Source: Pseudomonadota bacterium (GTDB lineage Bacteria > Pseudomonadota > Alphaproteobacteria > Acetobacterales > Acetobacteraceae). From it: a stretch of 8,748 nucleotides of DNA. The translations under genes and the position numbers were made by a program. The stretch lies in the NCBI GenBank assembly GCA_021808205.1, contig JAKBCD010000033.1, forward strand, positions 1-8,748. The letters are read 5' to 3'. This document shows, one piece after another, positions 1 through 7,062 of this stretch. The notes beneath the pieces were generated by a model. The model made no database searches and was not told the DNA's origin. It saw nothing but the letters and a program-made list of their open reading frames with translations. Every line of letters starts with the position of its first letter. Position 1 is the stretch's first letter.

Positions 1-462
1 TGGCGTGAACGCACCCAGCAAAGACGTCACCAGCGTACATATCTTGCCGTTATCATTCACAGCCTTCCCGGCTTCCTTCAGGAAAAAGAACGCGGCTTTT
101 GTGTTCACGGCGCTCATCGCGTCGAATTCAGCCTCGGTGATCTGCGTCAGCGGCTTCTTCAGCACCTTCCCCACGGTGTTCACCGCAATATCCGGCCTGC
201 CCACGGCCGCCACCGTATCCGCGAACAGCCGCTCCATCGCCCCTGCAGCGCTGAGGTCCGCCTGAAACGCCACCGCCCTGGCGCCAGCCAGCTTTATCGC
301 CGCCAGCGTCTCATCCGCCGCCGCCTTATCTGCCGTGCTGTTGTAATGAATCGCCACCGCCTGCGCCCCGTGCGCCGCTAAATCCCGCGCCAACAGCCCG
401 CCGAGATTTTTCGCCCCGCCCGCAATCAACACCGTTTTGCCCTTTATGCCGTGGTCCGCCAT
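1..462 (-). CDS. Short-chain dehydrogenase/reductase (SDR), partial, 3' end outside window
   Basis: NAD(P)-dependent oxidoreductase of the classical SDR fold; substrate not predictable. The start ATG is at 462-460 on the minus strand, preceded by a purine-rich AAGGGGG that can act as ribosome binding site. The 154 visible residues contain the glycine-rich dinucleotide loop (GGAKNLGG, residues 15-22), an acidic Asp69-Leu70 at the adenine-binding position, a diverged NNAG-type motif (N95-T-V-G98), the active-site-type Asn120 in VNTKAAFF, and a probable catalytic Ser around residue 147. The catalytic Tyr-x-x-x-Lys should follow immediately but lies beyond the left edge. Relative to the family (about 250 residues) roughly 60% is present. 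It is transcribed divergently from hprK and has no evident functional link with the PTS genes. SDR family assignment is firm; the specific reaction is unknown. Confidence 0.9.
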   Translation of the reverse strand, partial: MADHGIKGKTVLIAGGAKNLGGLLARDLAAHGAQAVAIHYNSTADKAAADETLAAIKLAGARAVAFQADLSAAGAMERLFADTVAAVGRPDIAVNTVGKVLKKPLTQITEAEFDAMSAVNTKAAFFFLKEAGKAVNDNGKICTLVTSLLGAFTP

Positions 463-686
463 GCTTGCCCCCTTTGCGTTCAGGCGGCAGAATTGCAAAC
501 AGCGCCGCCGCCGCCAAGCTATAAAAACTGATTTATCCCGTCAGATCTCACGGCCAGCCCGAACCTCCCTACATGGGTCCGGATCGATCGTTTCTGTATT
601 TTCACCCGCGCAGCCAACGCCCCGGTATGTAACGTAATCTGTCAAGACTTTCATGTTTGCCCGAATTTTGCCACAGTCCACTCACC
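463..686. other. Divergent intergenic region between SDR gene and hprK
   Basis: This 224-base non-coding stretch must hold the control signals for the minus-strand SDR gene and probably for the plus-strand PTS operon. It is less GC-rich than the genes, especially at 520-537 and 590-670. On the minus strand a TATAGC (518-523) lies 15 bases downstream of a CTGACG (539-544), a poor promoter match because the spacing is short. I found no convincing plus-strand sigma-70 promoter and no sigma-54 -24/-12 signature. Small open frames here lack any family features. Confidence 0.5.
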
Positions 687-1124
687 ATGAAGTGGCACGC
701 CTCCTGTGCCGCCCGGCAAAACCAGCCAGGCGGCGATGCTTTGTTGCTCCTCGGGCCCTCCGGCGCGGGGAAATCAGATCTTCTGCTGCGGCTGATCGAT
801 AAGGGCTTCACCCTCGTCGCGGACGATCAGGTGCTGATCCAGGATGGCATGGCCAGCCCGCCGCCTGCCTTGGCAGGGTTGCTGGAGGTTCGCGGCCTTG
901 GCCTGTTCCACCTGCCTTATACCGCCCCCGCCCGGCTGCGCCTGGTCGTCTCGCTGGTCAGCACCCCGCCAGACCGCCTGCCCGAACCCCGCCTGCACGC
1001 CCAGCTAAACCTGCCAGAAATCACGCTGGAAGCCGCCCACCCCTCCGCCGCCCCCCGCGCCGCCCTGGCGCTGGAGGCCGCCTGCGGGCGTGTTCGCCAA
1101 CAAGTGGGTGCCTTCGCGGTATGA
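687..1124 (+). CDS. hprK: HPr kinase/phosphorylase, short alphaproteobacterial form
   Basis: Phosphorylates (and in many species dephosphorylates) HPr on its regulatory serine in the cytoplasm, controlling PTS phosphate flow. The 145-residue protein is only the catalytic domain; the N-terminal domain of Firmicutes HprK is absent, as is usual in alphaproteobacteria. Visible motifs: His4, which aligns with the catalytic His just before the P-loop strand; Walker A GPSGAGKS (residues 23-30); the acidic pair in VADDQV (Asp46-Asp47); and the HprK signature EVRGLGL (residues 67-73). I chose ATG 687 because it places His4 near the N-terminus as in short homologues. An in-frame ATG at 657 would add ten residues, and neither has a clear Shine-Dalgarno sequence. 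The gene overlaps rapZ by ATGA. Its target serine is present in the HPr encoded three genes downstream. Confidence 0.92.
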   Translation: MKWHASCAARQNQPGGDALLLLGPSGAGKSDLLLRLIDKGFTLVADDQVLIQDGMASPPPALAGLLEVRGLGLFHLPYTAPARLRLVVSLVSTPPDRLPEPRLHAQLNLPEITLEAAHPSAAPRAALALEAACGRVRQQVGAFAV

Positions 1125-2029
1125 GTACCCCGGCCGAAACGCTGGCCATCGTGCTGGTTACCGGGCTTTCCGGCGCGGGTAAAAATTCCGTGCTGCGGGC
1201 GCTGGAAGATCTTGGGTTTGAAACGGTTGACAACCCCCCGCTCGACACACTGAAAACCCTCACCACTCAGGCCCGTCGCAACCTTGCCATCGGGGTAGAT
1301 GCCCGGTCTCGCGGCTTTTCTGCCAATTTTGTGCTGGAGGCTGCCGCCAGCCTTCGCAAACGCAAGGGCCTGGAGCTGTCACTCATCTACACCACCGCCA
1401 GCGACGCGGTACTGCTCCGCCGATATTCCGAGTCCCGCCGCCGCCACCCGCTGGCGCAAACTGGCGCCATCGCGGACGGCATCGCGCTGGAGCGCGACCT
1501 CACCGCCCCGCTCGCCCGCGCGGCGGACTGGCTGGTGGACACCTCCACCCTGCCCCTACCCAAACTACGCGGCATGGTGGAGCTACGCTACGGCACCGCT
1601 TCACCCGGCCTCGTTATATCGCTGGTTTCCTTCTCCTACGCGAACGGCCTTCCACCGGAAGCAGATCTGATCTTCGATGCACGCTTCTTGAGGAATCCGC
1701 ACTACGACCCAAGTCTTCGTATGCTTTCAGGACTCGACACCGAAGTCGGCAACTTCATCGAACAAGATGCTGATTTTGCGGAATACTTTAATAAAGTTCT
1801 GAATCTTCTTGAATTTTTACTGCCGAGGTTCGTGCAGGAAGGAAAAAAATATGCAACAATATGTGTCGGATGTACCGGCGGACAACACAGATCGGTTTAT
1901 ATGGTTGAAAAGTTAAACACCCATCTTGCCCAGCGCGGGTGGCGCGTCGGTGTTACGCACCGGGAAGCGGCAAAATTCCTTGGCACCAAATCCGGCATTG
2001 CCCGTGAAGGGATGAGCGAGCCCCGATGA
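1121..2029 (+). CDS. rapZ: RapZ/YvcJ-family nucleotide-binding and RNA-binding adaptor
   Basis: RapZ proteins have an N-terminal P-loop domain and a C-terminal domain. In E. coli the protein binds glucosamine-6-phosphate and small RNAs and guides RNase E; whether this holds in alphaproteobacteria is not established. The 302 residues match the family along their length: P-loop region GLSGAGKN (15-22), ALEDLGFETVDNPP (27-40), VDARSRGF (59-66), RRYSESRRRHPLA (100-112), ERDLTAPL (124-131), DARFLRNPHYDPSLR (186-200) and the hallmark GCTGGQHRSV (250-259). One residue is odd: the Ser/Thr that should follow the P-loop Lys21 is Asn22. The DNA for residues ~207-268 is much more AT-rich than the rest and uses codons rare in neighbouring genes (TTA, ATA, AGA, GGA). 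The start overlaps the hprK stop and the stop overlaps the EIIA start, both as ATGA, implying translational coupling. Confidence 0.95.
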   Translation: MSTPAETLAIVLVTGLSGAGKNSVLRALEDLGFETVDNPPLDTLKTLTTQARRNLAIGVDARSRGFSANFVLEAAASLRKRKGLELSLIYTTASDAVLLRRYSESRRRHPLAQTGAIADGIALERDLTAPLARAADWLVDTSTLPLPKLRGMVELRYGTASPGLVISLVSFSYANGLPPEADLIFDARFLRNPHYDPSLRMLSGLDTEVGNFIEQDADFAEYFNKVLNLLEFLLPRFVQEGKKYATICVGCTGGQHRSVYMVEKLNTHLAQRGWRVGVTHREAAKFLGTKSGIAREGMSEPR

Positions 2030-2451
2030 TCGGTCTTGTTCTCGTCACCCATGGCACGCTGGCCCTGGCCCTGCGCGATGCCATGGAACATGTGGTCGGC
2101 AAGCAGCAGCAGCTCGCCACGGTCTGCATCGAGTCAGATGCGGCGTTTGAAGGCCAGAAGGCCGAAATCGCACGCCGCATCACGGAGGTGGATAATGGCG
2201 ACGGCGTCGTCCTCCTCACGGATATGTTTGGTGGCACCCCCTCCAATCTCGCCATGGCCATGGCCTCGCAGCCCAACATCGAGGTTCTGGGCGGCGTCAA
2301 CCTGCCCATGCTGGTCAAGCTGGCCAAAATCCGTGGCCAGATGACTCTGGCCGAAACCGTGCGCATCGCCGAGGCCGCAGGCAAAAAATACATCTGCAAC
2401 GGGCATGAACTTCAGCCCCTCGGCCCGGCCGCCTGCAACGCGGCCGAATAG
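2026..2451 (+). CDS. manX: PTS EIIA component, mannose family (single domain)
   Basis: A cytoplasmic 141-residue EIIA(Man) domain that accepts phosphate from HPr. The active-site His9 lies in LVLVTHG near the N-terminus, and the conserved acidic residue and phosphate-binding loop are seen as Asp66 in DMFGGTPSN (66-74). The protein is an isolated domain: no IIB domain is fused to it, unlike E. coli ManX, and no EIIB, EIIC or EIID gene occurs in this window. It may therefore act as a regulatory end-point of the phosphorelay, as proposed for lone EIIA(Man) proteins in other alphaproteobacteria. It overlaps the rapZ stop codon by four bases and ends three bases before ptsH. Confidence 0.93.
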   Translation: MIGLVLVTHGTLALALRDAMEHVVGKQQQLATVCIESDAAFEGQKAEIARRITEVDNGDGVVLLTDMFGGTPSNLAMAMASQPNIEVLGGVNLPMLVKLAKIRGQMTLAETVRIAEAAGKKYICNGHELQPLGPAACNAAE

Positions 2452-2454
2452 CGC

Positions 2455-2736
2455 ATGGAAGGAACCGTCATTTCCGCCGAGGTCGGCATCGTCAACCGGC
2501 GCGGTCTGCACGCCCGCGCCGCCGCCAAACTTGTTACCATGGCGGAACAATTCTCCGCCAATGTGGACGTCTCGAAAGACGGCCAGTCCGTCTCGGCCCG
2601 TTCCATCATGGGGCTGATGATGCTTGGCGCTGGCGTGGGCAGCTCCGTTACGCTCTGCGCCGAGGGATTCGACGCAAGGGAAGCCCTCGACGCCATCACG
2701 GCGCTCATCGAGGCCGGCTTCCATGAAACCGATTAG
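2455..2736 (+). CDS. ptsH: HPr phosphocarrier protein with regulatory serine
   Basis: Small (93-residue) phosphocarrier between EI and EIIA. The active-site histidine is His19 in RGLHARAAAKL; the proline that follows HAR in E. coli HPr is Ala here, as often seen in alphaproteobacterial HPr/NPr proteins. Ser50 in ARSIMGLMMLG corresponds to the Ser46 site phosphorylated by HprK, matching the HprK encoded in the same cluster. The protein can thus carry phosphate on both His (PEP/EI-dependent) and Ser (HprK-dependent). It starts three bases after the EIIA stop with no strong Shine-Dalgarno sequence, suggesting coupled translation, and its 3' end overlaps ptsI by 14 bases. Confidence 0.95.
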   Translation: MEGTVISAEVGIVNRRGLHARAAAKLVTMAEQFSANVDVSKDGQSVSARSIMGLMMLGAGVGSSVTLCAEGFDAREALDAITALIEAGFHETD

Positions 2737-4516
2737 CGCCAGGGAAAAACGTCTCACCGGCCAGCCGGTTTCACCGGGCATCGCCATTGGCGTGCTGCAC
2801 GAGGCTTCAGAAGCGGCTCTCACCTTCTCTTCCGCAAAGCCAGAGCCCACGGCAATCCCCGAGGAGCTAACCCGGCTGGACGAAGCCGTGCTCCGCTCGC
2901 GCGCACAGCTTCAGAAACTAAAAACCCGCCTCACCGCCTTGCCGAAAGACAGCCAGGCCGAAATCGCCCCGCTGCTGGATGTTTATCTGCACATGCTGGG
3001 CCCCACCCGGCTTATGCGCGGCATCAAAGCCAGGGTGAAGAGCGGCGAACAAAATGCCGAGGCCGCAACCCACGCCGAGGCGGAGGCCCAGGCCGAGGCC
3101 ATTCTGGCACAGCCCGGTACAGACAAATCCAGCCGCCAGCGCCGCGCCGACGAAGTGCGGGAAGTTGCCCGCCGGCTCATCCGCAATCTCACCCGCCAGC
3201 CGTTCCGCTCATTCGAGGTTCTGCCGCAAGGCAGCATTCTGGCGGCACAGGATTTGCGCCCGGCGGAAGCAGCCCTCATCCAGCCGTCGCGCTTCGCCGG
3301 CATCGTCACCGCCGAGGGCGGGCTGGACGGCCACACGGCGGTGATGCTGCGCGCGCTTGGCCTACCTGCGGTGCTGGGCGTCTCCGGCCTGCTGGAAAAA
3401 GCAACCGCCGGCCGCCTTGCCATCGTGGATGGCGACAGCGGCGACATCATTCTCAACCCCTCGCGTGACAGCCTGGATGCCGCGCGCAAAAAACTTTCCG
3501 CGCAAGCCCGCGCCCGGCGCGCGCTCTCCCGGCTTCAGCATCTTCCGGCGCAAACCCGCTGCGGCGCGCAGGTTGAATTGCAAGCCAACCTTGAATTGCC
3601 CTTCGAGCTGAAAATGATCGCGGAGTCCGGCGCGCGGGGCATTGGGCTGCTGCGTTCGGAATTCATGTTCATGAACCGCGATGTGGCGCCGGATGAAGAA
3701 ACCCAGACGCGCATCTACCGCGACATCATAGAGGCGATGGACGGCGACCCCGTCACCATCCGGCTGCTCGACTGGGGGTCGGACAAGGACGTGGAAGCCT
3801 TGGCGCGCTTCATGCCAGACACGCCTGAGCCAAACCCGGCCCTTGGAATGCGCGGCATCCGCCTGCTGCTGCGCCACCAGGCGCTGCTGGAAACACAGCT
3901 TGCCGCCATCCTGCGCGCCTCAACCGCCGGGCCTGTTCGCATCATGATGCCGATGGTTTCCCTGGCCAAGGAAGTGGTGGACACACGCGAGGCCATGCAG
4001 CGCGTCTGGCGGCGCCTGAAACATCGCCGCAACCTGCGGCTGCCTGAAAAAATGCCCCCGCTTGGCATCATGGTGGAAACCCCCGCCGCTGCGCTCTCCG
4101 CCCCGCTGCTGGCCCGCCACGCGGATTTTTTTGCCATCGGCACCAACGACCTGACCATGTACACCCTGGCGGCGGACCGCTCCCTGCCTGGCGACATGAA
4201 GCTCTACGACCCGCTGGAGCCCGCGGTGCTGCGGCTTATCCATCTCACCGCCAGCTTTGCAGCGGCGGCGGGCATTCCCGTTTCCATTTGCGGAGAACTC
4301 GCCAGCCGCCCGGCCGCAGCCCCTTTGCTGCTGGGCTTGGGCATCCGCCATCTTTCCATGAACGGCAATGCCGTGCCGCGCGTCAAGCAGGCCATCCGCG
4401 CCAGCACCCTGCTGGCGTGCGAGCAATTGGCCAACGCAGCCTTGGCCGCGCCCGATGCCGAGGCAGTGCGAGACATCCTGGCCAGCTTGCAAAGCGCGGG
4501 GTCGGCCGTAAGTTAA
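2723..4516 (+). CDS. ptsI: PTS enzyme I (phosphoenolpyruvate-protein phosphotransferase)
   Basis: Transfers phosphate from PEP to HPr, the first step of the PTS. The protein is 597 residues, close to classical EI, and has no N-terminal GAF domain, so it is EI rather than the nitrogen-type EI(Ntr); some annotations use ptsP for this whole family. Features in order: N-terminal QPVSPGIAIG (14-23), helical HPr-binding region (~45-160), phospho-histidine His204 in GGLDGHTAV (199-207), PEP-binding GIGLLRSEF (306-314, Arg311 and Glu313), NPALGMRGIR (371-380), VETPAAAL (451-458), IGTNDLTMYTLAADR (472-486), and the catalytic Cys523 in SICGELAS. Less usual are Gly203 instead of Ser before the active His, and LLDWGSDK (348-355) where TMDIGGDK is typical. 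Start ATG 2723 is chosen because homology begins just after it and it gives a 14-base overlap with ptsH; the open frame itself extends upstream into ptsH. Confidence 0.95.
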   Translation: MKPISAREKRLTGQPVSPGIAIGVLHEASEAALTFSSAKPEPTAIPEELTRLDEAVLRSRAQLQKLKTRLTALPKDSQAEIAPLLDVYLHMLGPTRLMRGIKARVKSGEQNAEAATHAEAEAQAEAILAQPGTDKSSRQRRADEVREVARRLIRNLTRQPFRSFEVLPQGSILAAQDLRPAEAALIQPSRFAGIVTAEGGLDGHTAVMLRALGLPAVLGVSGLLEKATAGRLAIVDGDSGDIILNPSRDSLDAARKKLSAQARARRALSRLQHLPAQTRCGAQVELQANLELPFELKMIAESGARGIGLLRSEFMFMNRDVAPDEETQTRIYRDIIEAMDGDPVTIRLLDWGSDKDVEALARFMPDTPEPNPALGMRGIRLLLRHQALLETQLAAILRASTAGPVRIMMPMVSLAKEVVDTREAMQRVWRRLKHRRNLRLPEKMPPLGIMVETPAAALSAPLLARHADFFAIGTNDLTMYTLAADRSLPGDMKLYDPLEPAVLRLIHLTASFAAAAGIPVSICGELASRPAAAPLLLGLGIRHLSMNGNAVPRVKQAIRASTLLACEQLANAALAAPDAEAVRDILASLQSAGSAVS

Positions 4517-4520
4517 CCCC

Positions 4521-7061
4521 ATGTCCGGATTCCTGCCTCGGGTGAAGGCCGTGCTTGGCCCCACCAATACCGGCAAGACGCATTTGGCAATCGAGCGTCT
4601 GCTGTCTCACGCCTCCGGCATCATCGGCTTTCCGCTGCGCCTGCTGGCGCGTGAGAATTACGACCGCATGGTGAAGGCCAAAGGCATCAAATCCGTCGCC
4701 CTCATCACGGGTGAGGAAAAAATCGTCCCCCCCGGGGCGCGCTGGTTCTCCTGCACGGTGGAAGCCATGCCGCTGGACCGCAAAGTGGAATTCCTCGCCG
4801 TCGATGAGATCCAGCTCTGCGCCGACCCGGACCGCGGCCATGTGTTTACGGACCGTCTGCTCAACGCGAGGGGCCTCGTTGAAACCATGTTCTTAGGGGC
4901 GGACACCATCGCCCCGCTCATGCGCCGCCTCATCCCCGGTGTGGAAATTGAAACCCGGCCGCGCCTCTCCCAGCTCACCTTTGCAGGACCAGCCAAACTC
5001 TCCCGCCTGCCGCCGCGCTCGGCCATCGTCGCGTTCTCGGCGGCCGAGGTTTACGCCATCGCCGAGGCTGTGCGCCGCCGCCGGGGCGGCTGTGCTGTGG
5101 TCATGGGCCGCCTCTCGCCCCGCACCCGCAACGCCCAGGTGGCCTTGTACCAGGACAAAGAGGTGGATTTTCTGGTGGCGACGGACGCCATCGGCATGGG
5201 GCTGAACATGGATGTGAACCATGTCGCCTTCGCGGCCTTACGCAAATTCGATGGCCGCCAGCCCCGCCTGCTCACCGCACCTGAAGTGGCACAAATCGCC
5301 GGGCGCGCTGGGCGGGGTATGCGCGATGGCAGCTTCGGCACCACGGCGGATTGCTCAGCCCTGGACGAGGACATGGCCGAAAAGGTTGAATCCCATGAAT
5401 TCGAACCGCTGGAACAAATTGTCTGGCGCAATAACGAACTGGATTTCGCCTCCGTCCCCACCTTGCTGGAAAGCCTCACCGCCGCGCCCCGCCGCCAGGG
5501 CCTCGTGCGCGGCAACGAGGCAGCGGATGTGCAAACGCTGGACGCGCTCTCGCGGGATGCGGAGCTTATGCGCCGCGCCCAGGGCCGCGCCGCCACCCGC
5601 CTGCTCTGGGAGGCCTGCCAGATCCCGGATTTCCGCAAGCTCGCCACGGATTCGCATGTCAAACTTGTCGCCAAGGTTTTCACTCACCTGCTGGCAAAGG
5701 AAAAACTGCCCGTTGATTGGGTCGCAGGCGAGATCGAAAATCTCGACCGTCTCGAAGGCGATATCGATACGTTAATGCAGAGGCTGACGGACGTGCGCGT
5801 TTGGGCCTATATAACCGCGCGGGCGGATTGGATGACCGATGCCGATACCTGGGCCATGCGCGCCCGGGCGGTGGAGGACAGACTTTCCGACACGCTGCAT
5901 GTAAAGCTAATGGCGCGGTTTGTTGATAAAAGGGCGGCACATTTGACGAGACGTTTGGAAGAGGCTGAGGCCGAAGAATTACAGGCGGTTGTCGCGGCGG
6001 ATGGTCTGGTGACCGTCGAGGGCCACGATGTCGGACGGATTGAAGGGTTTCAGTTCCACCCGGACCCCGCCACCCAGGGGCCTGAGAAAAAAATCCTGCT
6101 CCGCGCCGCCCGCCGCGCGCTCAGCGTAGAAATGCCGCGCCGGATTCTGGCCGCTGAAACCGCCGCCGATGACGCGATAACACTGTCCGACGACCGGTAT
6201 TTTATCTGGGAGAATGTCAAAATCGCCCGGCTGAAGAAAACCGACATCTTCCTCAAACCCGGCGCGGACGTGCTGCATTCGGAATTCCTGGACGGCCTGG
6301 CCCGCGAGCGCATCCGCGCCCGCCTCGCCACTTGGCTGGCCACCGAGACCGAAAAACGCCTGGGCGCCCTGCTGAAGGCCATGGAAAACCCGCCCGCCCC
6401 GTTGCGCGGCATCGTCCATCGTCTGTCTGAATCCGGCGGCGTGCTCCCGGCCGAGCCCTTCACGCCGGAGCTTCGGCAGGAGGCGAAAAAATTCGGCATC
6501 GATATGGGGCGTTTCGCCATGTATCTCCCCGCCGCCCTGAAACCCGGTGCCGCGCGGCTGCGGGCTTTGTTCTGGGGCGTGTGGTACGACCGCAACCCGC
6601 CGGAACTGCCCACCCCCGGCCTCGTCTGCGCCCCCATGCCCGCCAATTGGGGGCATGATTTCGCGCTGGCCATGGGCTGGGTGCAGGTGAACGACATCAT
6701 GATCCGGCTGGACGTGGTGGAGCGCATCACCCGCGAGCTGCATTACCTCATGCGCAAACACCAGATTTTGCTGCCGCCCAATCTCGGCAGCCGCATGGGG
6801 CTGAAACCGGAGCAGCTGGCCCCGGTGCTGAATACGCTGGGCTTCCGCCTGTTCCCCGCCGGAGTGCAGGGCGACAAATATTTCGGCCCGCCCGCACCCG
6901 CCATGCTCGGCCGGCGCAAGCAGGAGCACACAACGCAAGCACGCCAGCCCGCCGCCGCCCCGGCGCGCAAACCGGAACGCAAACCTGAGCCCGAGCCGGT
7001 GGTGGTGGATGCCGATAATCCCTTCGCGGCCCTGGCGGCACTGAAAGTCGCGCGGCGCTGA
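4521..7061 (+). CDS. SUV3-like DExH helicase (mitochondrial degradosome helicase family)
   Basis: An 846-residue superfamily 2 helicase resembling mitochondrial SUV3, which unwinds RNA for polynucleotide phosphorylase in the mitochondrial degradosome; a role in RNA turnover or remodelling is inferred here. Motifs: Walker A GPTNTGKT (13-20), motif II VDEIQ (94-98, Asp95-Glu96), LSPRTRNAQVALYQ (198-211), motif V VATDAIGMGLN (219-229), motif VI QIAGRAGR (258-265). Residues ~290-785 form a long alphaproteobacteria-type C-terminal region with charged helical segments. Residues ~789-826 are a low-complexity Pro/Ala/Lys/Glu/Arg linker, followed by a hydrophobic short motif DNPFAALAALK at the extreme C-terminus. 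The gene begins four bases after the ptsI stop and ends one base before the S4 gene, so it appears to be in the same operon. All main helicase motifs are intact. Confidence 0.92.
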   Translation: MSGFLPRVKAVLGPTNTGKTHLAIERLLSHASGIIGFPLRLLARENYDRMVKAKGIKSVALITGEEKIVPPGARWFSCTVEAMPLDRKVEFLAVDEIQLCADPDRGHVFTDRLLNARGLVETMFLGADTIAPLMRRLIPGVEIETRPRLSQLTFAGPAKLSRLPPRSAIVAFSAAEVYAIAEAVRRRRGGCAVVMGRLSPRTRNAQVALYQDKEVDFLVATDAIGMGLNMDVNHVAFAALRKFDGRQPRLLTAPEVAQIAGRAGRGMRDGSFGTTADCSALDEDMAEKVESHEFEPLEQIVWRNNELDFASVPTLLESLTAAPRRQGLVRGNEAADVQTLDALSRDAELMRRAQGRAATRLLWEACQIPDFRKLATDSHVKLVAKVFTHLLAKEKLPVDWVAGEIENLDRLEGDIDTLMQRLTDVRVWAYITARADWMTDADTWAMRARAVEDRLSDTLHVKLMARFVDKRAAHLTRRLEEAEAEELQAVVAADGLVTVEGHDVGRIEGFQFHPDPATQGPEKKILLRAARRALSVEMPRRILAAETAADDAITLSDDRYFIWENVKIARLKKTDIFLKPGADVLHSEFLDGLARERIRARLATWLATETEKRLGALLKAMENPPAPLRGIVHRLSESGGVLPAEPFTPELRQEAKKFGIDMGRFAMYLPAALKPGAARLRALFWGVWYDRNPPELPTPGLVCAPMPANWGHDFALAMGWVQVNDIMIRLDVVERITRELHYLMRKHQILLPPNLGSRMGLKPEQLAPVLNTLGFRLFPAGVQGDKYFGPPAPAMLGRRKQEHTTQARQPAAAPARKPERKPEPEPVVVDADNPFAALAALKVARR

Positions 7062-7062
7062 G

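Noticed and set aside
694..710. GGCAC/GTGCC inverted repeat and a TGGCAC resembling part of a sigma-54 site at the hprK start
   Set aside because: The repeat is five bases, lies inside the coding sequence, and lacks a properly spaced -12 element.
2624..2722. Upstream extension of ptsI inside ptsH
   Set aside because: The extra residues are a Ser/Arg/Pro-rich shadow of HPr; EI homology begins right after ATG 2723.
2134..2850. Minus-strand open frame (238 codons) across EIIA, ptsH and ptsI start
   Set aside because: It spans three well-supported genes on the other strand and its translation has no family features.
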